Shown piece by piece: positions 54,000-63,742 of a stretch of 64,000 nucleotides of DNA (positions are counted from its first letter, which is position 1; each line of letters starts with the position of its first letter). The position numbers and the translations under genes were made by a program. The notes below the pieces were generated by a model. It was given only the letters and a program-made list of their open reading frames with translations, did no database searches and had not been told where the DNA came from. The DNA comes from Turicimonas muris (GTDB taxonomy: Bacteria; Pseudomonadota; Gammaproteobacteria; Burkholderiales; Burkholderiaceae_F): the NCBI RefSeq assembly GCF_002221595.1, contig NZ_NHMP01000001.1:1-64000 (forward strand). Direction: 5' to 3'.

Positions 54000-54131
54000 G
54001 TTTAAAGAAAAATGAAATTGGGCTGCCTCTAGCCAAAGCATTCCAAACACACGGGCCTATTCAGAAGAGAGAGTTTGCAGACATGCTTCTTAAGGTTTTG
54101 CACTATTTGACACGTAGGATTAAATCTCCTG
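54000..54131. other. region after the isc terminator
   Basis: No gene that I can support. A + frame reads PLAKAFQTHGPIQKREF then about 20 more residues to a stop at 54139-54141, which looks slightly protein-like but has no start and no known match. Confidence 0.3.
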
Positions 54132-54199
54132 ATAGCTGATAAGACCCGCTGTAAGGCCGTTCTTGTTGGCAATTGATAATAGAACAGTCAGAGAAGATT
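54132..54199 (-). repeat. 68-bp direct repeat, copy 1 (fragment of a Nudix gene 3' end)
   Basis: It matches 54915-54982 at 65 of 68 positions. On the minus strand it reads SSLTVLLSIANKNGLTAGLIS, nearly the same as the Nudix protein C-terminus (SSLSVLLSIANKNGLSADLIS), so it is a leftover of a second Nudix gene copy. Confidence 0.85.
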
Positions 54200-54201
54200 A
54201 A

Positions 54202-54309
54202 ATCCAAAGGATTGTAGTTCTGCATTCTTTTATTAAAAAATCTCAGAAAACTTCTGACAAAGAGCTGAAAATTGCAGGGAACCGCCTTAAGGAGGTTAAG
54301 AATGGCTGA
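54202..54309 (+). pseudogene. C-terminal remnant of a HigB/Gp49-like toxin
   Basis: A 36-codon frame without a start reads VVLHSFIKKSQKTSDKEL and then KIAGNRLKEVKNG, the typical C-terminus of RelE-superfamily Gp49/HigB toxins, which ends shortly before an overlapping antitoxin gene. Here the stop overlaps the antitoxin start by 8 bp. The catalytic N-terminal part is missing, cut at the Nudix fragment, so no active toxin is made. Confidence 0.7.
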
Positions 54310-54598
54310 TAGAACTTCCATGACTCATGAAGAAATGATCGCAAGATGGAAAGAAAACCCTGACTTTTGTAATGCTGTCAAAGAGCTTGACGATCAGTAC
54401 GCTCTCCTTGATGCTGCTTTAGCCGCAAGAAAAGAGCAACAACTTTCCCAAAGTGATGTAGCAAAGAGAATGCAATTGCCTCGGTCTGCGGTTTGCAGAC
54501 TAGAAGCAAACCTTAAAGAAGGAAAACTTCCTACTTTCGCTGTGTTACAACGATATGCGCATGCTATTGGTAAAAAAATCGAAATAAGGCTTATCTGA
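54302..54598 (+). CDS. XRE-type antitoxin, HigA-like (orphan)
   Basis: A 98-residue DNA-binding protein with a helix-turn-helix at about 50-85 (QLSQSDVAKRMQLPRSAVCRLEANL). Architecture and order (toxin then antitoxin) match HigBA-type modules of the Gp49 class. The start ATG 54302 has GGAGG 8 bases upstream, so it remains translatable although its toxin gene is only a remnant. Confidence 0.8.
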   Translation: MADRTSMTHEEMIARWKENPDFCNAVKELDDQYALLDAALAARKEQQLSQSDVAKRMQLPRSAVCRLEANLKEGKLPTFAVLQRYAHAIGKKIEIRLI

Positions 54599-54835
54599 AA
54601 GGCTTAGATTCCTTAGATTCAAAAACGGAGTGGAAATTAAAGTAATTCCAAGAGAGTGAAACAGAGGTTCACTGGATCAAGACAGATAGCACTATATGAG
54701 GCATCCTGTGTGGTCAAGAATAAAGTCAAGACAAAACGATCAGAAAATATCGGAGAATTGATGGAATGAATTAAGAAGAACTGCCCAAAAGACCAGATGC
54801 TGATCGCTTAAAACTTTACAGATGAGATTCCGTGA

Positions 54836-54876
54836 AGCCTGCGGACGATCCAGATAAGAGTGCCTCGGGCTTTTTT
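54836..54876 (+). terminator. possible terminator in the gap after the antitoxin gene
   Basis: AGCCTGCGG pairs imperfectly with CCTCGGGCT (7 of 9) ahead of six T. The rest of the gap 54599-54835 shows no gene; scattered stops in all frames. Confidence 0.55.
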
Positions 54877-54896
54877 CGTCAATACGCCTATGCCCT

Positions 54897-55757
54897 TCAA
54901 AACAAGTGGTTTGTATAGCTGATAAGATCCGCTGAAAGGCCGTTCTTGTTGGCAATTGATAATAGAACAGACAGAGAAGATTCAAATGTGAATGCACCGA
55001 TAGCAGCTCTTTGAATCACTTCTTCTTGTGTTAAAAGTTCGAATTTCTCGACCTCTCCGTCAACGTTGTGAGGAACAAAGTTGTCGCTAACATCAGCATC
55101 GAACATAATCGTATGTTCGAACATCCATCCTTCGGTTACTGCTCTGGAAATCAAATGGCGCTCTAGAAAATGAAATTGGAGAGTGCCTTCTTCGATACCG
55201 GCTTCCTCCCAGCTTTCTCGTGCCATGGCAGTCAGAAATGTCTCGCCGATAGGGACCATGCCGGCTGCGCAATTATCCCAATAGCCCGGGTTTATCGCCT
55301 TCTTAAATGAACGTTGAGACACCCATAGACGGCCGTCTTGTGTGTAAGGATTTAGATGAACGGCAAAGGTTGAAAGAGCAAATGGTCTGGCCATCGCTCT
55401 TTCAATTTCGGCTAATCCCGTGGTTCTGCCGAAGTCTTTGACAGAAACCACCGGTAGTAACTCGTCTCGCCACGCTGTGACAAGACCGCATTGTTTAAAA
55501 ATCTGAGAAATTGCAGCAATTCTTTTAGAGGCTTGCTGCGGATTTTCTGCCAAAATCCGACATCTGGAACACGGTCCGTCAAGCTCTATAAAACGGAATG
55601 TTTTCTTGAGAAAAACGGCTTCTCTGCTCTTCAAATGTCCCACAAGAATATCGTTTAAAAATAAAGAAATTCTTGTCGCCGGAACCTTTTCATCAGCTTG
55701 TTTTCCTAGCGTGGTAAGAAGGTTAACCAACAGATCTTTGGCAGAATTACTCAGCAT
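54897..55757 (-). CDS. Nudix hydrolase with N-terminal DUF4743-like domain
   Basis: A 286-residue protein: an N-terminal domain (about 1-130) of the kind found in fungal and bacterial thiamine-pyrophosphokinase-associated Nudix proteins, then a Nudix domain with box GMVPIGETFLTAMARESWEEAGI (first Gly near 176; the RE-x-x-EE-x-G core is intact). It probably hydrolyses a nucleoside-diphosphate or thiamine-diphosphate derivative. Two bases after the lysS stop on the same strand. A 68-bp part of its 3' end is duplicated 783 bp downstream. Confidence 0.85.
   Translation of the reverse strand: MLSNSAKDLLVNLLTTLGKQADEKVPATRISLFLNDILVGHLKSREAVFLKKTFRFIELDGPCSRCRILAENPQQASKRIAAISQIFKQCGLVTAWRDELLPVVSVKDFGRTTGLAEIERAMARPFALSTFAVHLNPYTQDGRLWVSQRSFKKAINPGYWDNCAAGMVPIGETFLTAMARESWEEAGIEEGTLQFHFLERHLISRAVTEGWMFEHTIMFDADVSDNFVPHNVDGEVEKFELLTQEEVIQRAAIGAFTFESSLSVLLSIANKNGLSADLISYTNHLF
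54915..54982 (-). repeat. 68-bp direct repeat, copy 2 (within the Nudix gene)
   Basis: Forms the 3' end of the Nudix gene; see 54132-54199. Confidence 0.85.
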
Positions 55758-55759
55758 TT

Positions 55760-57283
55760 TTATGACTCGGGACGCATATGTGGGAAGAGAAGAACATCAC
55801 GGATGCTGGCAGAATCAGTCAAGAGCATGACGAATCTGTCTAAACCTACACCGCAGCCGCCTGTCGGAGGAAGGCCGTATTCAAGAGCGCGAACATAGTC
55901 AGCGTCGTAGTACATGGCTTCATCGTCGCCTTCTGCTTTGAGTTTTGCTTGAGCTTGGAAACGAGCGGCCTGATCCTGAGGATCGTTCAATTCGCTGAAG
56001 CCGTTTGCTGTTTCACGTCCGGCCATGAAAAGTTCAAAGCGTTCCGTGATTTCCCGATTCTTGTCGGAAGCTCGGGCTAACGGAGAGATTTCAACCGGAT
56101 AGTCAATGATGTATGTCGGCTGAATCAATTTGGCTTCAGTTGTTGCTTCGAACATGGCCATTTGAAGGGCTCCGATACCAATGTTCTTCTTCTGTGGCTC
56201 TCCGAGTCTTTCCAGTTCTTTGTGCATGAAGTCGGCGTCTTCAAGATTTTCTGCTGTGTACTGCGGGCAGTATTTAAGAACGGCGTCTTTTGCTGTCAGG
56301 CGATCAAACGGCTTGGAAAGGTCGATGGTGTGGCCCTGATACTGAATAATTTCTGTGCCGATAGTCTGGTTGGCAACAAAGCGGAGAAGTTTTTCTGTGT
56401 AATCCATGAGCCAGTGGTATTCCTTGTAGGCTGCATAGAATTCCATCATGGTGAATTCAGGATTGTGACGAACGTCCACACCTTCATTGCGGAAGGAACG
56501 ATTCAATTCAAATACACGTTCAAAACCGCCGACAACCAATCTCTTCAAATAAAGTTCGGGCGCAATACGGAGGTACATGTCCATATCGAGGGCATTGTGA
56601 TGAGTGATGAACGGCTTTGCAGAAGCTCCGCCCGGAATCGGATGAAGCATCGGAGTTTCAACTTCCATAAAGCGGTGTTCCATCATGAACTGACGTGTAG
56701 CTGCAATGGCTTTAGAGCGGATTCTGAATGTCTTGCGTGTGTCTTCGTTCATGATCAGGTCCACGTATCTCTGACGATAACGGATTTCTTGATCGGACAG
56801 ACCATGGAACTTATCAGGAAGCGGACGGATGTTCTTGGTTAAAAGTCTGAGAACTTTGACGCGGACGGAGAGTTCGCCTTTTTGTGTGCGGAACAGTGTG
56901 CCTTTGGCACCGACGATATCACCGATATCAATAGTCTTCTTAAAGAGTTCGTAAGTTTCAGGACCGACTTCTGCAAGAGTGATGAAGAACTGAATAGTGC
57001 CGCTGACGTCTTTGACTGTGGCAAAGCTGGCTTTTCCCATAACTCGCTTAAGCATAATGCGGCCGGCGACTTGAACTTCAACCGGATTGGCTTCTAATTC
57101 TTCTGCAGAAGTGTTTTCGTACTTAGCACGAATATCGCCGAGTTCTTCTTTTTTCTCGAAGTCATTCGGATAAGCGGGACCTGCCTGGCGAAGCTTGTCT
57201 AACTTGGCGAGTCTCTCTTCGATAATGTGGTTTTCCTGCTCTTTGAGCTCTACTTGATCTTTTGCGTTTTCTTGATTTTGCAT
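55760..57283 (-). CDS. lysS: lysyl-tRNA synthetase, class II
   Basis: A 507-residue enzyme that charges tRNA-Lys. N-terminal OB-fold anticodon-binding domain (about 60-150) and the class II catalytic core: motif 1 around [16 protein letters not shown], motif 2 around [22 protein letters not shown] and motif 3 in [20 protein letters not shown]. Two bp after the SDR gene; prfB-(SDR)-lysS order is as in many Proteobacteria, where prfB and lysS are adjacent. Confidence 0.97.
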   Translation of the reverse strand: MQNQENAKDQVELKEQENHIIEERLAKLDKLRQAGPAYPNDFEKKEELGDIRAKYENTSAEELEANPVEVQVAGRIMLKRVMGKASFATVKDVSGTIQFFITLAEVGPETYELFKKTIDIGDIVGAKGTLFRTQKGELSVRVKVLRLLTKNIRPLPDKFHGLSDQEIRYRQRYVDLIMNEDTRKTFRIRSKAIAATRQFMMEHRFMEVETPMLHPIPGGASAKPFITHHNALDMDMYLRIAPELYLKRLVVGGFERVFELNRSFRNEGVDVRHNPEFTMMEFYAAYKEYHWLMDYTEKLLRFVANQTIGTEIIQYQGHTIDLSKPFDRLTAKDAVLKYCPQYTAENLEDADFMHKELERLGEPQKKNIGIGALQMAMFEATTEAKLIQPTYIIDYPVEISPLARASDKNREITERFELFMAGRETANGFSELNDPQDQAARFQAQAKLKAEGDDEAMYYDADYVRALEYGLPPTGGCGVGLDRFVMLLTDSASIRDVLLFPHMRPES

Positions 57284-57285
57284 TT

Positions 57286-58053
57286 TTATCCTTCGAAGGA
57301 AATGTTTCTGATATCGGTAATGGTTTCTTGTCCGAAAGCAGGGCTGTCGAGATAGGCCAAAAGTTTGGCGGCAGCCTTATCAGGCGAAGTTAATTTACTC
57401 TCTTCTTTGAGGGTTTTAAATCTTTCGACTTGCGGAAAATCTTCCGAAGAGAGCAAACGAATTTGTTCTTGCATTCCGGTGTCAACGACGCCGGGAGCAA
57501 CGGAGGAAATCTTGAGATCGATTCCGTGGATTTTGGCGTCCTCGGAAACGGTAGAAGAAAATCTGTCTAAGGCTGCTTTGGTCGAACAGTACATGGCCCA
57601 GCCCGGAACGTCTTTTCTAGCGGCGCCGGAAGAAATATTCATGATTCTCTTAGGCGCTTTCCAATTCTTGGTTAATTCTAAAAATCTCTGAATAATAAGA
57701 ACCGGTGCTTCAAAGTTGATGCGGATCGTGTGATCGATGTCCGGAGCAGAGGCCTCAGAAATCGGTCCGACAGGTCCGAGGACTCCGGCATTGTTGATGA
57801 GCCTGACAGAGGAGAATTGCTCCGGCGAGGCTTGGTTAATCAGCCAGGAAACGGTCGATACTGTGGAATTAAGATCTGTTAAGTCAACGGGAAGCTGAAT
57901 TAACTCACAGCCGAGTTCTTTGGCGATGCCGACAAGCTCAGTGTCCGGATGACGCTCAATGGTGGCAACGGTATCGCCCTCCTTCATGCATTGAAGAGCC
58001 AGTTGCTTGCCTAAGCCTTTGGAGGCACCGGTGATGATGGTAAGTGTCGCCAT
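57286..58053 (-). CDS. short-chain dehydrogenase, sepiapterin-reductase-like
   Basis: A 255-residue Rossmann-fold oxidoreductase. NAD(P) motif [20 protein letters not shown] strand, catalytic Ser in NISSGAA and YxxxK in YCSTKAALD. It resembles yeast-type/benzil or sepiapterin-like reductases; substrate unknown. It is inserted between prfB and lysS with almost no spacing, so it is part of that transcript. Confidence 0.87.
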   Translation of the reverse strand: MATLTIITGASKGLGKQLALQCMKEGDTVATIERHPDTELVGIAKELGCELIQLPVDLTDLNSTVSTVSWLINQASPEQFSSVRLINNAGVLGPVGPISEASAPDIDHTIRINFEAPVLIIQRFLELTKNWKAPKRIMNISSGAARKDVPGWAMYCSTKAALDRFSSTVSEDAKIHGIDLKISSVAPGVVDTGMQEQIRLLSSEDFPQVERFKTLKEESKLTSPDKAAAKLLAYLDSPAFGQETITDIRNISFEG

Positions 58054-58054
58054 C

Positions 58055-59159
58055 TTAGACTCCCTGCTTCAAGCTTGCTTCAATGAATTGCTCTAAGGCA
58101 CCGTCTAGGACAGCAATGGTGTTGCCGGTTTCGACATTGGTTCTTAAGTCTTTAACACGAGATTGATCCAGCACATAAGATCGAATCTGATGGCCCCAAG
58201 AAATATCACTCTTGCTGTCTTCAACCGCTTGCTGAACAGCCTGGCGCTTTCTCAATTCAGCTTCGTAGAGCTTAGATTTCAGAACAGCCATCGCATCGGC
58301 TTTGTTTTGATGCTGGCTTCGGCCATTTTGGCAAACAGCAACAATACCTGTCGGAATATGTGTGATTCGAACGGCCGAGTCTGTCTTCTGAATATGCTGA
58401 CCGCCCGCACCGGAAGCTCGGAAAGTATCAATTCTGAGGTCAGATGGATTGATGTCAATTTCAAAAGATTCGTCAACTTCCGGGTACACAAATACGGACG
58501 CAAAAGAGGTATGTCTTCTGGCGTTTGAATCAAACGGGCTCTTTCTGACTAAGCGGTGAATACCGGTTTCAGTTCTGAGCCAGCCGTAAGCATAATTGCC
58601 GGTAATTTTGATTGTGCAGCCTTTGATGCCGGCCACATCGCCTTCAGTCTCTTCAATGAGCTCTGCTTTGAAATCTTGACGTTCGGAGAACTTGAGATAC
58701 ATTCTTTCCAGCATGCTTGCCCAGTCTTGAGCCTCGGTACCTCCGGCACCGGCTTGAATTTCCAGGAAGCAATTGGCTTCGTCGTGATCTTGGTTGAACA
58801 TACGTTGAAATTCGAGATGCTCAACTTTTTTCCGCATCTCGCCGACGTCATGCTCGATCGCAAGCAGAGTGTCTTCATCATCTTCTGCTTGAGACAATTC
58901 AAAAAGTTCTAAGGAATCTTTTAAGCCGGTTTGCAGGTCTCTCAAACCGAGGACGATGTCTTCTAATCGTTTCTTTTCTTGGCTGATTTCCTGAGCTCTT
59001 TCAGGATTATTCCAAAGGTCAGGATTTTCTATTTCACGGTTGACTTCTTCTAGTTTTCTCTCTTTCTCGTCGAAGTCAAAGATACCCCCGAAGTTCTTCT
59101 ACGCGGGATAAGAGATCTTCCGCAGTGGAAGAAATAAGGTTTAGGCGTTCAACATCCAT
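58055..59159 (-). CDS. prfB: peptide chain release factor 2 (with programmed +1 frameshift)
   Basis: Release factor for UGA and UAA stops, 367 residues once the frameshift is counted. Frame 1 runs from ATG 59159 for 27 codons to UGA at 59078-59076 (ELRGYL-stop). The slip site CTT TGA C with GGGGG three bases before it is the classical RF2 autoregulation signal: when RF2 is scarce, the ribosome shifts +1 and continues as [13 protein letters not shown]. Downstream SPF tripeptide (RKSPFDS) and GGQ (RASGAGGQ, residue before GGQ region Ala rather than the Thr of E. coli K-12) are present. A simple ORF call would miss the N-terminus. Confidence 0.97.
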
Positions 59160-59529
59160 TCGTTTTTCCAATTAAATCAAGAGTGATACAACTTTCAATG
59201 AACCTGACATTTTACCAATGATAGGCATTAAAAACGGCTTTTCCTTAACAACATCGAGCCTGGTGGCCTGCGCAAAATTTTCTAAATAAGCAAGTAGTTA
59301 CTGGCGGTGAATCAAGTCAAGAGCATCTGAAGTTGCAACAAATAGTTTGAGAAAATATTCTCATGCAGGCCTTGAGCCTAAGCGCTTTCAAAGACCTACA
59401 AGGTTGCTCCGAAAGAGGATAAAAACTGCATTAGTGAGCTTTCTTGAACAAATCATATTTTGGCAACGTTCAAGTTTATGAGAGCGATGCAGAGGAGAAA
59501 GACTTGTGATTCTTGCGTTAGTCAAGTTT
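59160..59529. other. intergenic region between prfB and recJ
   Basis: About 370 bp without a gene that I can support in any frame. It should contain the prfB promoter near its right-hand part. No strong repeat or palindrome was seen. Confidence 0.5.
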
Positions 59530-59592
59530 TTTCTACTTTTCAAAAACAAAAACAGAAACTGCTGAAAAGCCTTTATTTCTTCCCAGCAGTTT
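59530..59592 (-). terminator. intrinsic terminator after recJ
   Basis: On the minus strand AAACTGCTG pairs with CAGCAGTTT across a 19-base loop, followed by CTGTTTTTGTTTTT. Confidence 0.8.
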
Positions 59593-59620
59593 TGAGTTTT
59601 GTTTTAGGTGCGGACAAGTC

Positions 59621-61342
59621 CTAAAGAAGCCTTTCTTCCTCGTCTTCCATGTCTTCAATAATGAGCTGGAGAGTTCTCCGGCCGGCCCATTGGTTAACAC
59701 AGATCTTGTAAGCTAGATAAGCTTTTTCAGGCAGCGGTTTCTTTCTTCTAAACCAAATGCCGGAAACGGCTACGCCGTCCATCTCTAAATCGAGTTTCAG
59801 ATGAGTGTCTTTGAGTAGTTTTTGATTTTTAACCACAAAGTGATTAGCAAAAATCGGTTCAGGAAAAGAAGGACCCCAAACAATACTGTCAATGGCGTTT
59901 GCTACTGACATTGTGAAGTCTGACGGTGCAAGTTCGCCATCGACTAAAGTGTTTTTAACAAACGTTCCTGAAGGAGCATTCTTCAGAACCGCCTTTTTGA
60001 AAGCTTTTTCAAACACCGGTAAATCGTTCTCTTTAATTGTCAGACCTGCAGCCAAAGAGTGGCCTCCGAATTTGAGAATCAAGCCCGGATGGTTCTTATT
60101 GATGAGATCCAGGGTGTCCCGCAGATGAATGCCGTTGATTGACCTGCCTGAGCCTTTGATTTCTCCTTCTCGCCCTTCTTCCGCACTCGGCGCAAAAGCT
60201 ATAGTCGGACGGTAATAGCTGTCTTTAATGCGAGAGGCAACCAATCCGACGATACCGGAATGCCAAGTGGGGTCGTACAGACAAATAGCAGGGGCTTCAG
60301 GATCGTCTAAAGTACCGATAGAAGAGAGTGCATCCTGCTGCATCTCGCGCTCTTTGACTTTGCGTTCTTTATTGAGTTCTTCTAACTTCTGCGCAAAATC
60401 AAATGCTGTCGGTGCATCGGCGCTGATAAGACAATAGACGCCTAAGTCATTGGTGGAAAGACGCCCGGCGGCGTTGATTCTCGGAGCTACGGAAAATGCT
60501 AGTTCCGTGGCAGAAATATCAAAACAATTGCGTCCCGCGACTTTGAGCAGAGCCGATAGGCCTGACTGCAGCTTGTTCTGGCGAATTCGCTCAATGCCTT
60601 TGGTAACAATGATGCGGTTATTTCGATCCAGCGGAACAACGTCGGCAATCGTAGCTAAAGCAACCAAATCAATCAGAGTTAAAAGATTGGGCTGGGGTAC
60701 GCGGGAATAAAGCCCTAATTCCCGAAGCGCACTTCGAGTAGCTAAAAGAAGATAGAACATAACACCGGCACCGCATAATGCTTTGCTCGGGAAGTTGTCT
60801 CCGTGCTGATTAGGATTAACAATAAAGTCAGCCTCGGGCAGAGTATCGGCTGGAAGATGGTGATCGGTAACAATAACCGTCAGACCTTTTTCCTTGGCGT
60901 ATTTAACCGCTTCAACCGATGAAATGCCGTTGTCCACAGTCAAAAGAACCTCTGCTTTTTCCATCAGAGCGCGATCAACGAGAAATTTAGACAGGCCGTA
61001 ACCGTCTTTTTCTCTGTCCGGAATCAGAAAATCGGGGAACACCGCTCCTAGAAGTCTGAGGCCTAAAATACCGACTGCAACGCCGGAAGCTCCGTCGCAG
61101 TCATAGTCTCCAATGATGATAATTTTTTTCTTTTCGAGAATGCATTGGGCTAATAGTTTTCCGGCCTCAACGCAGTTCTTCATAAGATGCGGTGGGAGCA
61201 GATCTTTGATCTCTCCGTTTAAATCTTGTGCATGACAAACTCCTCTTGCGGCAAGGGCTCGAGCCACGGGCGCAGGATAGCCGGCACTGGCTAAGCTGTT
61301 TGCGACAACGGAGTTAAAACGCCTAACGCTGAAAAGTGACAT
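59621..61342 (-). CDS. recJ: single-strand DNA exonuclease RecJ
   Basis: A 573-residue 5'-3' exonuclease of the DHH family. Metal motifs GDYDCDGASG, LLTVDNGIS and VTDHHLPAD, and the DHHA1 motif GGHSLAAG. It acts in mismatch repair and RecFOR recombination, alongside the recBCD genes in this window. Three bp after the RpfE-type gene. Confidence 0.96.
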   Translation of the reverse strand: MSLFSVRRFNSVVANSLASAGYPAPVARALAARGVCHAQDLNGEIKDLLPPHLMKNCVEAGKLLAQCILEKKKIIIIGDYDCDGASGVAVGILGLRLLGAVFPDFLIPDREKDGYGLSKFLVDRALMEKAEVLLTVDNGISSVEAVKYAKEKGLTVIVTDHHLPADTLPEADFIVNPNQHGDNFPSKALCGAGVMFYLLLATRSALRELGLYSRVPQPNLLTLIDLVALATIADVVPLDRNNRIIVTKGIERIRQNKLQSGLSALLKVAGRNCFDISATELAFSVAPRINAAGRLSTNDLGVYCLISADAPTAFDFAQKLEELNKERKVKEREMQQDALSSIGTLDDPEAPAICLYDPTWHSGIVGLVASRIKDSYYRPTIAFAPSAEEGREGEIKGSGRSINGIHLRDTLDLINKNHPGLILKFGGHSLAAGLTIKENDLPVFEKAFKKAVLKNAPSGTFVKNTLVDGELAPSDFTMSVANAIDSIVWGPSFPEPIFANHFVVKNQKLLKDTHLKLDLEMDGVAVSGIWFRRKKPLPEKAYLAYKICVNQWAGRRTLQLIIEDMEDEEERLL

Positions 61343-61345
61343 CCT

Positions 61346-62401
61346 TTAATCCTTAGGACAAATCCATTGCCTGGAGAAGTCCTGCTTCTTCCCAAACATA
61401 GGAAAAAATGATTTCTTCAATGATTTTGTGATCGTGCTGACTCTAAGGCCGTCGGTGGCAACAAGGACCGGATTGAACAATTCCAGGTTTTCGATGCCTT
61501 TGGCAGTGGTCAGATGGTTCTCAACATGTTTGCGGATTTTCTCCCAAGCATCAATCCATTTTCTCTTGTCTTTCTTAACGGCCGGATCCAAAAAATCCGT
61601 ACAGATGCTTAAGCGATCCCCTTCAGGACATTCTGCCGGCCACGGCGCGCCCTCGGGCGTGACAAAATTATTGGCAATTCCGCAAGATTTGCAGATTCCT
61701 TTGACAAGAACTGAGTTGGTTTGAACTACTCGAGTGAAAGAGACGTCTTTTATGGCAGTATCAAATCCTCCGCCGCTGATCCATAAACCCTGGACTTCCT
61801 GACGGTCGTTTTCTTTACGGTATTGGTTAAGTTCGCTTCCTTGAAGAAGATTTTTAATTTCGCTGTCAACAGCTTCAAACTCGGATTTGTCTTCTCCGAA
61901 AACCGGTTGAGGTTTTTGATGCAGCTGAGCTTTCCATGGACAAACTTCAATTTTCCAAGCAGTTTTTCTTGCAAAAAAGAATCTTCCGTCTAGTACTTGA
62001 ACTTCTAGCTTATATTTCCGGGCAAGTGGTGCAAGAAGATCACGCAGGTAGCACTCTTCATCTAAATCGAAAGCTTCCGCTGCTTCCTCAATGTTTCCTT
62101 TAGCATCTAGAAAGTAAGGAGAAACTTGCCAGAACTCTTTGGATATTCTTTGTCCGCCGAACCCTTCCCAAAGAAGAGGAGCATAAGGAATAAGGTTCTC
62201 TTTTTTGGCAATATTCATCCATATCCACTGATCGGTGGCTATACCTTGAAGAGCTTCAGTTCCGAAAACGGGAAAACACGTTGGCTCGCTGAAGCCCAGG
62301 CACATATCGCGAAGGGGGCCGGGAATAGCGGCATTGCCCAACTGGTTCCGTTCTTCTTCAGAAAGAAGTGCGTTTGGGAATAAAAATATACAAGAAGACA
62401 T
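61346..62401 (-). CDS. RpfE-type conserved protein
   Basis: A 351-residue soluble protein found next to recJ in beta- and gammaproteobacteria and annotated as RpfE-type regulatory protein in Xanthomonas genomes; its biochemical function is not known. It has a short CKSCG near residue 240 and ends with a Cys. A Gly-rich LWISGGGFDTAI resembles a phosphate-binding loop, but I would not assign a reaction. Upstream recJ and divergent lolC lie with it in a conserved order. The family name rests on synteny and recalled annotation. Confidence 0.65.
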   Translation of the reverse strand: MSSCIFLFPNALLSEEERNQLGNAAIPGPLRDMCLGFSEPTCFPVFGTEALQGIATDQWIWMNIAKKENLIPYAPLLWEGFGGQRISKEFWQVSPYFLDAKGNIEEAAEAFDLDEECYLRDLLAPLARKYKLEVQVLDGRFFFARKTAWKIEVCPWKAQLHQKPQPVFGEDKSEFEAVDSEIKNLLQGSELNQYRKENDRQEVQGLWISGGGFDTAIKDVSFTRVVQTNSVLVKGICKSCGIANNFVTPEGAPWPAECPEGDRLSICTDFLDPAVKKDKRKWIDAWEKIRKHVENHLTTAKGIENLELFNPVLVATDGLRVSTITKSLKKSFFPMFGKKQDFSRQWICPKD

Positions 62402-62467
62402 TCCGCCATTCTAATAGCAGCCTTCTGCAAGTTAAAATGACTTTACCTCTACAGATGGAAAATTTTT

Positions 62468-63742
62468 GTGAAAAATTCTTTTATAAAAAAACTCCCTTTT
62501 GAGTGGGCCGTAGGGCTTCGCTACACGTTTTCCATGCGCGGGAGCAGAAGGGATGGCTTCGTGTCTTTTATTTCCGGGATGTCGGTTTTATCGATTGCTG
62601 TCGGTGTGATGGCATTGATCGTGGTTCTGTCGGTTATGAACGGATTTCAAAAAGAAGTACGCGACAAAATGCTTTCCGTTCTTCCGCATGCAGAAATTGT
62701 TCATACAACTGCCCCGATTTCAGACTGGCAGGCATTGGCAAAAACAGTTGCATCAAAAAATAAAGAAATTATCGGTGCTGCGCCATATGTCAGAAGCCAG
62801 GGGCTCCTCAGCAGCGGAGCCAACATTAAAGGGGTAGCCGTGACCGGTATTGAACCAAAGGCCGAGAAATCCGTCAGCAACGTGGCGACCGTGATGAGGG
62901 TCGGCAAACTCTCTGACCTGAAGCCGGGCTCTTTCAATATCGTAATCGGCACGGATCTGGCCAGAAGCCTTGGTGTAGTTCCGGGTGACAAAATTTCTAT
63001 GATGGTTCCGCAGGGGCAATTCACCCCTGCCGGAATGGTTCCGAGAATGAAACAGTTTACGGTTTCCGGCGTGTTTTCTTCCGGCCATTATGAATATGAC
63101 AGCTCCATGAGTTTTATCCATTTGAATGATGCTGCTGCTCTCTACCGCACCGGCGGTCCTACGGGATTGCGGCTTAAATTGAAAGATATGCAGGAAGCTC
63201 CTGTGGTTGCCCGAAATTTGAATTCTCAGCTTCAAGACGGTTATTACGCTTTTGATTGGTCAAGACAAAACAGAAATTGGTTTGCAGCTGTGCAGGTCGA
63301 AAAAAGAATGATGGGTATTATCTTGTTTCTCATCGTTCTGGTCGGCGCTTTCGGTTTGGTTTCTTCTTTGGTGATGACGGTTAACTCAAAACGCAGCGAT
63401 ATTGCTATTCTCAGAACTCAAGGAGCGTCTCAGGGATCGATTATGAAAATTTTTATGATCCAAGGCATGTTTATCGGTTTTGTCGGCGTTGCAATCGGCG
63501 TGGGACTAGGTTTACTCATTGCTTTTAACGTCGAGTCAATTGTCAATATTATTGAAGCGATGTTTAACGTTCAGTTCCTGCCTAAGGATATTTACTTGAT
63601 TTCCAATATGCCGAGTGAGCCGAGAGCTGATGACATCATTCCGATTGCCGTATTTTCCTTCCTTCTCTCTTTAGCGGCGACTATTTATCCGAGCTGGCGT
63701 GCAGCAAGGATTCAACCGGCGGAGGCTTTGAGATATGAATAA
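62468..63742 (+). CDS. lolC: lipoprotein-releasing system permease, LolC/LolE type
   Basis: A 424-residue inner-membrane protein of the LolCDE lipoprotein extraction complex. One N-terminal transmembrane helix (about 33-55), a large periplasmic domain (about 60-270) and three C-terminal helices, with FRMK-type RTQGASQGSIMKIFMIQG region conserved. GTG start 62468; the first residues KLPFEWAVGLRYTFS match the family. Only this permease gene is seen before lolD; it may act as a homodimer or with a LolE further away. Confidence 0.92.
   Translation: MKNSFIKKLPFEWAVGLRYTFSMRGSRRDGFVSFISGMSVLSIAVGVMALIVVLSVMNGFQKEVRDKMLSVLPHAEIVHTTAPISDWQALAKTVASKNKEIIGAAPYVRSQGLLSSGANIKGVAVTGIEPKAEKSVSNVATVMRVGKLSDLKPGSFNIVIGTDLARSLGVVPGDKISMMVPQGQFTPAGMVPRMKQFTVSGVFSSGHYEYDSSMSFIHLNDAAALYRTGGPTGLRLKLKDMQEAPVVARNLNSQLQDGYYAFDWSRQNRNWFAAVQVEKRMMGIILFLIVLVGAFGLVSSLVMTVNSKRSDIAILRTQGASQGSIMKIFMIQGMFIGFVGVAIGVGLGLLIAFNVESIVNIIEAMFNVQFLPKDIYLISNMPSEPRADDIIPIAVFSFLLSLAATIYPSWRAARIQPAEALRYE

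Noticed and set aside
54005-54141. Open plus-strand frame after the isc terminator
   Set aside because: About 45 codons without start codon or recognisable motif; could be chance.
56162-56842. 226-residue plus-strand ORF over lysS
   Set aside because: Antisense shadow of lysS.
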